From contig CANJXD010000376.1 of the NCBI GenBank assembly GCA_947478535.1, positions 1 through 5,933 of the forward strand: a DNA stretch of 5,933 nucleotides, read 5' to 3'. The translations under genes and the position numbers were made by a program. The stretch's first letter is position 1; every line of letters begins with the position of its first letter. Under the pieces are notes generated by a model. It did not search any database. It was not told the origin of the DNA and saw only the letters and a list, made by a program, of their open reading frames with translations. This document shows, piece by piece, positions 1 through 5,926 of this stretch. This DNA is from Acetobacteraceae bacterium. Its GTDB lineage: Bacteria > Pseudomonadota > Alphaproteobacteria > Acetobacterales > Acetobacteraceae.

Positions 1-346
1 CGCAGGCGCTCTGCGTGACACCGCTGAACAGCACCAGGCGAGGCTCCTCATAGCGGCGGCCCATCGCCGCGAAGATGGGGTTCCAGACATCCTCCGTCTC
101 CGCCAGCACGCGGGCGACGAAGCGGGCGCCCGCATCCTCCGCCCGGCCGCCCCCTTCGGTTGCCTGCGGGGCCGGGGCCGGATCCCCGCCGGACAGGATC
201 ACCGAGGGATCGACCCCGAACAGCAGGGCGAGCACCACCAGCACCACCCCGCCAAACCCACCGCCGAGGGCGAGGCCGCCGCGGCCCATGCCGCCGCCGC
301 GTCGGTCCTCGACATTGCCGCTTTCTCGTCCGTTATCGAGGCGCAT
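1..346 (-). CDS. YpfJ/KPN_02809-type neutral zinc metallopeptidase, N-terminal part (cut by window edge)
   Basis: The first 115 codons are present; the rest, including the zinc-binding HExxH region expected in this family, lies beyond position 1. The protein opens with MRLDNGRESGNVEDRRGGG, very close to the conserved start of the YpfJ family (putative neutral zinc metallopeptidase, Pfam Zn_peptidase). A Gly-rich stretch leads into one hydrophobic segment at about residues 28-44, followed by FGVDPSVIL and a Pro/Ala/Gly linker. From about residue 75 a domain begins with FVARVLAETEDVW and LVLFSGVTQSAC, both typical of the family. The single N-terminal membrane segment suggests an anchored protein with its catalytic domain outside the cytoplasm. 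The physiological substrate of the family is not established. An in-frame ATG at 367 would add seven residues, but the family-like N-terminus and the ribosome site favour 346. Identification is firm; catalytic competence cannot be judged here. Confidence 0.9.
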   Translation of the reverse strand, partial: MRLDNGRESGNVEDRRGGGMGRGGLALGGGFGGVVLVVLALLFGVDPSVILSGGDPAPAPQATEGGGRAEDAGARFVARVLAETEDVWNPIFAAMGRRYEEPRLVLFSGVTQSAC

Positions 347-353
347 GGCTGGT

Positions 354-360
354 CTCCCTT
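354..360 (-). promoter_or_regulatory. Ribosome binding site of the zinc metallopeptidase gene
   Basis: Read on the minus strand the bases are AAGGGAG, ending seven bases before the ATG at 346. This decides the start: the alternative in-frame ATG at 367 lies upstream of the site and has no comparable purine-rich sequence before it. Confidence 0.6.
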
Positions 361-397
361 GCGCCATGGCAACGTGCGACGGTGGCTCGGGGTTGCC

Positions 398-1291
398 TCA
401 GGCGGTGCCGACCACCCCGGCGCGGTCCAGCAGCCAGTCCCGGAAGGCTTGGAAGCCGGGCTCGCCGGCGCGGGATTGCCGATGTACGAGCCACCAGCCG
501 CGCCCCTTCGGCACCGGCAGGGCGAAGGGCGCCACCAGCCGGCCAGCCGCGAGGTCATCATCGACATAGGGGCGGATGCCCATGGCGATGCCCAGCCCAT
601 CGGCCGCCGCCTGCAAGGCCTGGCCGTAGAAGTCGAAGACCGGCCCCGCTGCCTGCACGCCGGTTACGCCATTCGCATCCAACCAGCGCGGCCAGTCCTC
701 CACAGAATGGGACACCCGCAGCAGGCATTGCCCGGCCAGCGCCGCGGGGGTGGCGAGCCTCGCCGCCAGGGCCGGGCGGCACACCGGCAGCAGATCTGCG
801 GAAAATAGCGGCGTCGCGGCGAGGCCCGGCCAATGGCCATCGCCGAGGCTGATGCCGCAGGTCCAGCCGGGCGCGAAGGGCACGGCGGACCCGCCGGTGG
901 TGATCCGCACCTCGATCCCGGGGTGGCGGCGCTGCCAGTCCGCCAGGCGCGGGATCAGCCAGCGGATGGCGAAGGTCTGCCCGACCCCCACCGTCAGCAC
1001 GCCCCGCCCGGCCCGTTCGGCGACGCGGGTGGTGAGGTGGGACAGCGATTCCAGCAGCGGCACCAGCCCATCCCGATACTCCCGCCCCGCATCGGTCAGC
1101 ACCAGGCGGTTGGCGTGGCGGGTGAACAGCGCCACGCCCATGCGGTCTTCCAGCAGCTTCACCAGGCGGCTGACGGCGGCGGGGGTGACGTTGAGCTCCG
1201 CCGCCGCCGGCGTGAATCCACCGAGGCGGGAGGCCGCCTCGAAGGCGCGGATGCCGTTCAGGAAGGGCGGGCGGGGTGGCGCGGCCAGCAT
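398..1291 (-). CDS. LysR-family transcriptional regulator, GcvA-like
   Basis: This 297-residue protein has the usual LysR length and two-domain layout. Residues 9-68 form the winged helix-turn-helix DNA-binding domain, with FLNGIRAFEAASRLGGFTPA followed by the recognition-helix region VTPAAVSRLVKLLEDRMGVALF and the wing RLVLTDAG. A linker helix follows (about 70-93), then the effector-binding domain from about 97 to 292. That domain has GcvA-subgroup features: FAIRWLIPRLADWQRRHPGI, WPGLAATPLF, and a C-terminal stretch in which WWLVHR precedes PGFQAFRDWLLD. The effector cannot be read from sequence. The gene diverges from the TauE/SafE-type permease across 85 bases, the classic arrangement in which a LysR protein controls its divergent neighbour and itself. 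The start at 1291 puts the HTH at the normal distance from the N-terminus, though the sequence just upstream has no good Shine-Dalgarno match. The metallopeptidase gene follows 51 bases downstream on the same strand and is probably functionally unrelated. Confidence 0.93.
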   Translation of the reverse strand: MLAAPPRPPFLNGIRAFEAASRLGGFTPAAAELNVTPAAVSRLVKLLEDRMGVALFTRHANRLVLTDAGREYRDGLVPLLESLSHLTTRVAERAGRGVLTVGVGQTFAIRWLIPRLADWQRRHPGIEVRITTGGSAVPFAPGWTCGISLGDGHWPGLAATPLFSADLLPVCRPALAARLATPAALAGQCLLRVSHSVEDWPRWLDANGVTGVQAAGPVFDFYGQALQAAADGLGIAMGIRPYVDDDLAAGRLVAPFALPVPKGRGWWLVHRQSRAGEPGFQAFRDWLLDRAGVVGTA

Positions 1292-1303
1292 CAGGAAAAC
1301 TGG

Positions 1304-1348
1304 GCCTCAGCGTGAGGAAACGCAGTTTGTGCGACGGCCCGCTGAGGC
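1304..1348. promoter_or_regulatory. Dyad-rich putative LysR operator between divergent genes
   Basis: The 85-base gap between the LysR gene and the permease contains a perfect 9-base inverted repeat, GCCTCAGCG (1304-1312) and CGCTGAGGC (1340-1348). The two arms are 36 bases apart centre to centre. Nested in this are smaller dyads: CCTCA-GCG-TGAGG (1305-1317), AAAC-GCA-GTTT (1318-1328) and CGCA-GTTTG-TGCG (1321-1333). LysR regulators typically bind dyads in such divergent gaps, often at two sites separated by a few helical turns, so an operator role is a reasonable inference. No convincing -35/-10 pair stands out on either strand. Confidence 0.5.
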
Positions 1349-1376
1349 GCAAGCAGACACCAGGACGGAGGCCGCG

Positions 1377-2120
1377 ATGACGCTGGGATGGATGGTGCTG
1401 CTGTGGGGGGTGATGGTCGCAACCTCCCTGCTCTCAGGCATTTTCGGGATGGCGGGCGGCCTCATCCTGGTCGGCGTACTGCTGCTGCTGATGCCGTTGC
1501 AGGATGCGATGGCCCTGCATGCGGTGACGCAGGTCGCCTCCAATGGCTGGCGGGCCGCCTTCATGCTGCGCCATGTCCGCTGGCGGATCGTCGGTGCCTA
1601 TATGCTGGGGGCACTGGCGGCCACGGCGCTGTGGTCGCTGTTCCGCTGGGTGCCGGAAAAGCCGGTGGCGCTGATCGCGCTCGGCATCAGCCCCTTCCTG
1701 TTGAAGCTGCTGCCGGATGCGCTGCGGCCGGACGCCGAAAAGCCGGCGCATGCCACCTTCTATGGCCTGGCCAGCATGTCCCTGATGCTGCTGACCGGCG
1801 TCTCCGGCCCACTGCTCGACAGTTTTTTCCTGGGCGGCAAGCTGGACCGGCATGGCATCATCGCCACCAAGGCGGTCTGCCAGGTGCAGAGCCATGGGCT
1901 GAAGCTGCTGTATTTCGGTGCCCTCATCACCAACCCCGGCACCGTCGATCCGCTGCTGGGCGTGGGCGCGGTGCTGGCCTCGATGGTAGGCACGATGGCG
2001 GCGCGCAAGCTGCTGGATCGGCTGACGGATGTGCAGTACCGGCGCTGGGCGGGGCGCATCGTCACCACCATCGCCGCCTTCTATGTCGCCCAGGGCAGCT
2101 GGCTGCTGCTGATGCACTGA
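1377..2120 (+). CDS. TauE/SafE-family membrane permease (sulfite exporter family)
   Basis: A 247-residue, highly hydrophobic protein with about seven or eight predicted membrane segments, the normal size for TauE/SafE (Pfam TauE). The family consists of two related halves, each opening with a Gly-rich motif. Here these are LSGIFGMAGGLILVG at residues 19-33 and LTGVSGPLLDSFFLGG at 139-154. Other family-like pieces are the conserved HAVTQVASNGWRA (48-60) and TKAVCQVQSHGLKLLYFG (164-181). Characterised members export sulfite or sulfoacetate, or move other organic anions; the substrate here is unknown. The ATG at 1377 is preceded by GGAGG at 1367-1371 with a five-base spacer, and the first membrane segment begins almost at once. 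The frame stays open far upstream, but that extension is antisense to the LysR gene and lacks family similarity. The gene probably forms a two-gene operon with the small protein 13 bases downstream and is probably controlled by the divergent LysR protein. Confidence 0.88.
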   Translation: MTLGWMVLLWGVMVATSLLSGIFGMAGGLILVGVLLLLMPLQDAMALHAVTQVASNGWRAAFMLRHVRWRIVGAYMLGALAATALWSLFRWVPEKPVALIALGISPFLLKLLPDALRPDAEKPAHATFYGLASMSLMLLTGVSGPLLDSFFLGGKLDRHGIIATKAVCQVQSHGLKLLYFGALITNPGTVDPLLGVGAVLASMVGTMAARKLLDRLTDVQYRRWAGRIVTTIAAFYVAQGSWLLLMH

Positions 2121-2133
2121 CGGGAGGAAACCG

Positions 2134-2364
2134 ATGTCCACCATCACCGCGCCGCTGGTCCTCGACCTCATCGCCTGGGTGGCGCCGGCGCCGCGTCCCT
2201 ATGACGCGGTGATGGACGCCTGGCGGACCAATTGCCCGCGCCTGACAATCTGGGAGGAAGCGGTGGAAGCCGGCTTCGTCACCTGCGCGACGGCGCCGGA
2301 TGGCACGCTGGTGGTGACGGCGACGGCGGCGGGCCGTGCCGCCCTCGCAGCCCGGATCAATTGA
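2134..2364 (+). CDS. Small conserved-looking protein, winged-helix-like, function unknown
   Basis: A 76-residue soluble protein that I cannot assign to a characterised family. It starts 13 bases after the permease stop and has a strong ribosome site, GGGAGG at 2122-2127, six bases before the ATG, so it is very likely translated and co-transcribed with the permease. The pattern resembles a minimal winged helix: a first helix (about 8-17, LVLDLIAWVA), a second around PYDAVMDAWRT (22-32), and a helix PRLTIWEEAVEAGFV (35-49). A beta-hairpin wing, DGTLVVTATAAGRAAL (56-71), ends in the TxAGRxAL pattern often seen at the end of MarR-like or PadR-like wings. There is no ligand domain, so it could be a small DNA-binding accessory regulator or a protein-interaction module; this is inference. 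Its stop codon overlaps that of the convergent transporter gene by eight bases. Confidence 0.75.
   Translation: MSTITAPLVLDLIAWVAPAPRPYDAVMDAWRTNCPRLTIWEEAVEAGFVTCATAPDGTLVVTATAAGRAALAARIN
2357..2364. other. Palindrome TCAATTGA carrying both convergent stop codons
   Basis: The eight-base perfect palindrome supplies TGA to the plus-strand small gene (2362-2364) and TGA to the minus-strand transporter gene (2357-2359). The two reading frames therefore overlap by exactly this palindrome and there is no room between them for a conventional terminator hairpin. Confidence 0.85.
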
Positions 2365-3757
2365 GCAGGGCGACCATCGCCCAGCCGATCACGATGACGC
2401 CGATGATGGAGGGCAGCAGCAGCCGCCAGATCTGCGCCGGGCGCGTGCCATCGGCCAGCAGCCCGCAGATCATCGCGGTGACGGCGAAGGACATGCCGGC
2501 GCCTGCCGAGCCCGAGAAATTGTGCAGCGCCGGCGCCAATAGCGGGGGCATCCCCACGGCCTGGCCGAGCGCCGCCTGCACCGGCATCAGCGTGGCGTTG
2601 GACCCGACATTGCTGCCCGTCACCAGGCCGGAGACGAAGCCCATCACCGGCACCGCATAGGGCGCGCCCGTACCGAGCGCGCCCGCCGCCGCCTCGGCCA
2701 GCGAAGCCGCGACCCCGGAACCCGCCAGCCAGCGCGCCATCACCACATAGAGCAGCATGGCGATGGCCGGCCGTCGCGCCCGGCGGAGCGCGCCGATTGC
2801 AACCCCGGCGCGATCCCCCCGCAGCGCCAGCAGCACGGCCGCGGCAAGCCAGAGCACCACGGCGACATGGCTCAGTGGGAAGCCCGGCAATTCGGGAAAG
2901 GGGGTCCAGCTCGGGGCTGTGCTCCAGGCGCGGGCGGCCAGCAGGGCAGCCGTCAGGCCGAGATAGGGCGCCATGGCCCGCGCCGCTTCGCGCCAGCCGG
3001 CAGCCCCCCGGGGTGGGTCGAGCCACCACAGCGCCAGCAGCAGCGGCAGGCCGGTGGCGAGCACGCCGATCACCTCGAAGGGCAGGACCAGGTGGCCTAG
3101 CAGCAGCATGGCGGCTACGGCCGCGAGAAAGCCCATCTGGGCCAGCTTTTCCGCCGGCGGCACAACGATTCCGGCGGCCGCGCAAAGCCGCCACAGCACC
3201 GGCCCCATCAGCAGGAACCAGGCGGCGTTGGGCCAGGCCGCCAGCGCGGCCAATTCCTGGACCGGCAGCCCCACCAGCGCCGCACCCAGCGCCGTGCCGG
3301 GGCCAAGCCCGCCCCAGGGCACCAGCGTCAGCGCCAGCAGCGCCATGGCGCCGGAAGCCGCACCGCGGATGCCCATGCCCCGCAGCGCCGACAGCGCGAA
3401 GACTGCGCCCACCGCGAAGCCCGTCACGCTTTCCATGAAGACGCCCATCAGCAGCGTCGCCACGAAGACGCGGCGCGGGGCCGCGTCCCCTGGTGCCGAC
3501 GCCTCCGCGCGGGTCAGTGCCGCATGGAACAGCAGGCCGCCGATGACGACAGCAATCGGCTTCGACGCGAGGAAGGCGCCGCGCAGCGTCTCCTCCCCCA
3601 GGAAGGGCAGCAGCGCGGCCTCCCCGGGCAGCGAGACGATCACGGCGGGAACCGCGGCGACCAGGGCCGCCAGCACGGCGGGCACGGGACCAGCGCGGCC
3701 GGACAGCAGCAGCGCCAGCAGGACAAGGATCGGGGCGGCCTGGACCAGAAGCATCAT
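2357..3757 (-). CDS. L-lactate permease (LctP) family transporter
   Basis: A 466-residue inner-membrane protein with about a dozen hydrophobic segments. Family signatures of the lactate permease group (Pfam Lactate_perm) are visible: FMESVTGFAVGAVFALSALR at residues 107-126, the motif TGSNVGSNATLMPVQAALGQ at 380-399, and HNFSGSAGAGMS at 412-423. The second matches the TGSDTNSNALF..LQ motif of LldP-type permeases. Characterised members take up lactate or glycolate with protons. This protein is shorter than the roughly 550 residues usual for LldP, and several loops look reduced, so the substrate may be another short carboxylate. Translation can start at 3757 or at the next codon, 3754 (ATGATG); AAGGA at 3765-3769 lies seven bases upstream of the first. 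The gene diverges from the cyclotransferase-like gene across 47 bases and converges on the small gene at its 3' end. No lactate dehydrogenase or glycolate oxidase gene is nearby to confirm the substrate. Confidence 0.85.
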   Translation of the reverse strand: MMLLVQAAPILVLLALLLSGRAGPVPAVLAALVAAVPAVIVSLPGEAALLPFLGEETLRGAFLASKPIAVVIGGLLFHAALTRAEASAPGDAAPRRVFVATLLMGVFMESVTGFAVGAVFALSALRGMGIRGAASGAMALLALTLVPWGGLGPGTALGAALVGLPVQELAALAAWPNAAWFLLMGPVLWRLCAAAGIVVPPAEKLAQMGFLAAVAAMLLLGHLVLPFEVIGVLATGLPLLLALWWLDPPRGAAGWREAARAMAPYLGLTAALLAARAWSTAPSWTPFPELPGFPLSHVAVVLWLAAAVLLALRGDRAGVAIGALRRARRPAIAMLLYVVMARWLAGSGVAASLAEAAAGALGTGAPYAVPVMGFVSGLVTGSNVGSNATLMPVQAALGQAVGMPPLLAPALHNFSGSAGAGMSFAVTAMICGLLADGTRPAQIWRLLLPSIIGVIVIGWAMVALLN

Positions 3758-3764
3758 CGGCGCA

Positions 3765-3769
3765 TCCTT
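3765..3769 (-). promoter_or_regulatory. Ribosome binding site of the lactate-permease-family gene
   Basis: AAGGA on the minus strand lies seven bases before the ATG at 3757. It favours that codon over the adjacent ATG at 3754, though the difference is only one residue. It occupies part of the 47-base gap shared with the divergent gene, leaving little space for two separate promoters. Confidence 0.5.
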
Positions 3770-3804
3770 GCCGCAACATCACGCCCGCGCCACCCTGCCC
3801 ACCC

Positions 3805-4251
3805 ATGCCGATCTATGCCGCCTATGGCAGCAACCTCGACCCCGCGCGGATGGCGCAACGCTGCCCCGGCGCCGCGCCCCTGGGTGCCGCGCTGCTGCCG
3901 GGGTGGCGGCTGGTGGTGAACCGCTACGCCTCGATCGCGCCAGCCGAGGGCATGGCCGTGCCAATCGGGCTGTGGCGGGTGACGGAGGCGCATCGCCGGG
4001 CGCTGGACCGTGCAGAGGGCGTGGCGCTCGGCATCTATCGCCGTGTGCGGATCCCCCTGCCCGGCGCAGCGGCGGAGGGCTTCACCTATGTCGAACAGCG
4101 CCACCGCGCGGGGCCGCCAAGTGCCGACTATGTCGCGCATCTCCGCGCCGGCTACGGCGCCTTTGGGCTTGATGTGTCGGTGCTGGAGGAATCACTTGCG
4201 GCCGCCGAGGCTCTCTCGCGTGCCAGCCGCGATTCGCGCCTGGTGATATAA
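3805..4251 (+). CDS. Gamma-glutamylcyclotransferase (GGCT/AIG2)-like protein
   Basis: A 148-residue soluble protein with the GGCT fold signatures. The substrate-binding loop YGSNL is at residues 7-11. LWRVTEAHRRALDRAEGVALGIYRR covers 57-80, and its Glu71 matches the catalytic glutamate of human GGCT (Glu98, within LDEQEG). GPPSADYVAHLRAGYGAFGL (103-122) aligns with the APPSPQY...G..ENGL region of the human enzyme. Such enzymes release 5-oxoproline from gamma-glutamyl peptides or amines, but many bacterial members have unknown substrates; the catalytic residues look intact. The start is fixed by the family, since YGSN always sits close to the N-terminus. No Shine-Dalgarno sequence precedes the ATG (the bases are mostly C), so translation may be leaderless or inefficient. 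The last 33 codons overlap the antisense EamA gene; because the conserved GYGAFGL part lies in the overlap, this reading is genuine there. Confidence 0.87.
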   Translation: MPIYAAYGSNLDPARMAQRCPGAAPLGAALLPGWRLVVNRYASIAPAEGMAVPIGLWRVTEAHRRALDRAEGVALGIYRRVRIPLPGAAAEGFTYVEQRHRAGPPSADYVAHLRAGYGAFGLDVSVLEESLAAAEALSRASRDSRLVI

Positions 4252-5063
4252 AGCGCACTGCCGACGATCAGCACGGCGCCAAGGGCGAGCCAGGGGTCCG
4301 GCACCTCGCCGAACAGCACCACCCCGAACAGCGACGCGAAGACCAGGCGGATGTAGGAAATGGGCGCGATGACGCTGGCATCGGCCAGGCGCATCGCGGT
4401 GATCCAGATCTGCATCGCGCAGGGGCCGCAGAAGGCAACCAGCGCCAGCAGGCCGAAATTCCCCCAGCCCGGCCAGGCCAGCCCCGGCCAAGCCACCGGC
4501 AGCGCGATGGCCAGGGCGACGACGCCGACCCAGAACATGATCGTCACCGTCCGTTCGGTCTTCGCCAGCGCCTTCGTCGTCAGCACGATCATCGACCCCA
4601 CCATGCACGACGCCAGGGCGCCGAGCACCGGCCAGCCCAGCGGCACCTCTCCCGGCCGGACGATGGCGAGCACGCCGCAGAATCCCACAAGCGTCGCCGT
4701 CCAGCGCCGCCAGCCCACCGTCTCCCCCAGCGCCGGGCCGGCCAGGGCGGTGACGAACAGCACGGTGGTGAAGGACAGCACCGTGGCGGTGGCCAAGGGC
4801 AGGCCGGAGAAGCTGAGGTAGTAGCTGTACCAGGCGATGTTGGAGAGGAAGGCGCGCAGCAATTGCATCGGCAGGATGCGCGTGCGCGGCAGCGTCGGGT
4901 CCCGGATCCAGATCGGCAGCACCCAAAGCACCTGCCCCACCGCCCGCGCCAGCACGAGCGTCGTCAGCGGCACGTCGGTGACCGCCTTGATGAGCGTCGT
5001 CTCGACAGTGAAGATGAAGGCGGCGAGGGCCACGAGAAGCACTGCCCTCGCCAGCGGGGTCAT
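4152..5063 (-). CDS. EamA-family drug/metabolite transporter (second of a tandem pair)
   Basis: A 303-residue inner-membrane protein with about ten hydrophobic segments in two homologous EamA halves, the standard layout of 10-TM drug/metabolite exporters. The first half ends with the family motif ATATVLSFTTVLFVTALAGPALGE (91-114) and GFCGVLAIVRPG (127-138). The second ends with IAPISYIRLVFASLFGVVLFGEVPD (232-256) and a final segment near 258-273. The substrate is unknown. The ATG at 5063 overlaps the stop of the upstream paralogue as ATGA, and no strong ribosome site is seen, so translation is probably coupled. The frame is open further upstream, but that part is antisense to family expectation and lies inside the paralogue. 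After the last membrane segment there is an unusual Arg/Ala/Ser-rich tail of about 28 residues (276-303). This tail lies entirely in the 100-base overlap with the convergent cyclotransferase-like gene. Confidence 0.9.
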   Translation of the reverse strand: MTPLARAVLLVALAAFIFTVETTLIKAVTDVPLTTLVLARAVGQVLWVLPIWIRDPTLPRTRILPMQLLRAFLSNIAWYSYYLSFSGLPLATATVLSFTTVLFVTALAGPALGETVGWRRWTATLVGFCGVLAIVRPGEVPLGWPVLGALASCMVGSMIVLTTKALAKTERTVTIMFWVGVVALAIALPVAWPGLAWPGWGNFGLLALVAFCGPCAMQIWITAMRLADASVIAPISYIRLVFASLFGVVLFGEVPDPWLALGAVLIVGSALYITRRESRLARERASAAASDSSSTDTSSPKAP

Positions 5064-5926
5064 GTCCGCCGCCGCGCTTCCGCGATGGTCACAACCATCG
5101 CGCCGGACAGGATGACCGCTGCGCCGATCCAGCCGAACAGGTCCGGCACCTCCCCCCAAATCAACCAGCCCGCCACGGCGACAACGACGAGGCGGAGATA
5201 CTGCAACGGGCTGATCGCGCTCGCCTCGCCATAGCGCAACGCCTCCGTCGTCAGGAAGATGATGCTGGGGCAGACGATGGCCACGAGGCCAAGGAAGGCG
5301 AGATCCGCGAGCCCGAGCGGGATCCAGGCATGCACGGCGAAGGGCGCCATGCCGCCGAAGGTAATGAGGCCGACCCAGGCGAGCACGGTACTGGTGCTTT
5401 CCGTCCGCGTGAGCATCCGGCTGGTCAGCGTGATGCCGCACCAGGCGATGGCGGACAGGATGGCGGCGATGGCACCCAGCGCATCGATCTGCGCGCCCGG
5501 CCGCAGCATGACGGCGACACCGACGAAGCCGATGATCGTGCCGGCCCAGCGCCAGCGATCCACACGCTCACCGAGGAAGATGCCCGCGAGCAGCGTGGTG
5601 AACATCACATTGGTGAAGGACAGCACCGTGCCCGTCGCCATGTCGAGCCGCGTGAAGGACCAGTAGTAGAGCGCCCAGCACACCAGCGACGAAAGCCCGC
5701 GCATGACATGCAGCACCGGCCGCCGCGTGACATAGACGGCGATGCCGCGCCGCAGGAAGGCCGGCGAGGCCCAGAGCAGCTGGCCGAAGGCGCGGGAGGC
5801 GACCTGCACCTCGATCGGGATGCCGCGCGAGGTCATCCAGCGGATGAACAGCACTTCCGTCGCGAAGAACACCGCCGCGGCAGCCATCAGCGCGGCGCCG
5901 CGCAGATTATCGGTCGGCCGGGTCAT
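5060..5926 (-). CDS. EamA-family drug/metabolite transporter (first of a tandem pair)
   Basis: A 288-residue protein with about ten membrane segments and two EamA halves. Recognisable pieces are the first segment LMAAAAVFFATEVLFIRWM (13-31), SRAFGQLLWASPAFLRRG (44-61), ATGTVLSFTNVMFTTLLAGIFLGE (97-120), GFVGVAVMLRPG (133-144) and, in the second half, ISPLQYLRLVVVAVAGWLIWGEVPD (238-262). It aligns over its whole length with the downstream EamA protein, for instance TVLSFTxVxFxTxLAG, GFxGV....RPG and YxRLV.......GEVPD, so the two are paralogues, probably from a duplication. The substrate is unknown. The ATG at 5926 fits the family start, but only seven more bases are available and they carry no visible ribosome site or in-frame stop, so a slightly longer N-terminus cannot be excluded. 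The promoter lies outside the window. Confidence 0.9.
   Translation of the reverse strand: MTRPTDNLRGAALMAAAAVFFATEVLFIRWMTSRGIPIEVQVASRAFGQLLWASPAFLRRGIAVYVTRRPVLHVMRGLSSLVCWALYYWSFTRLDMATGTVLSFTNVMFTTLLAGIFLGERVDRWRWAGTIIGFVGVAVMLRPGAQIDALGAIAAILSAIAWCGITLTSRMLTRTESTSTVLAWVGLITFGGMAPFAVHAWIPLGLADLAFLGLVAIVCPSIIFLTTEALRYGEASAISPLQYLRLVVVAVAGWLIWGEVPDLFGWIGAAVILSGAMVVTIAEARRRT

Noticed and set aside
368..397. Inverted repeat GGCAAC (368-373) and GTTGCC (392-397) just after the LysR stop
   Set aside because: The stem is only six bases with an 18-base loop and no T-tract on the minus strand, so it does not support an intrinsic terminator.
1325..1351. Minus-strand promoter-like pair TTGCGC and CAAACT with 17-base spacing before the LysR gene
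   Set aside because: Each hexamer matches the sigma-70 consensus at only about three of six positions, which is expected by chance.
750..1376. Upstream in-frame extension of the TauE/SafE permease
   Set aside because: It is antisense to the LysR gene, has low-complexity Ser/Arg/Pro composition, and the ATG at 1377 has a good ribosome site and a normal family N-terminus.
2199..3806. A 535-codon open frame on the minus strand overlapping the lactate-permease-family gene in another frame
   Set aside because: It is rich in Arg, Gly and Ala with no family similarity, and is the out-of-frame shadow expected in GC-rich coding DNA.
2973..4172. A 399-codon plus-strand open frame antisense to the transporter gene
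   Set aside because: Its composition (Ser, Ala, Pro, Arg) is that of an antisense shadow, and it runs out of frame into the GGCT-like gene.
5064..5441. N-terminal extension of the downstream EamA gene to position 5441
   Set aside because: The extra 126 residues are an out-of-frame reading of the upstream EamA gene; the ATGA overlap start at 5063 gives a normal family N-terminus.
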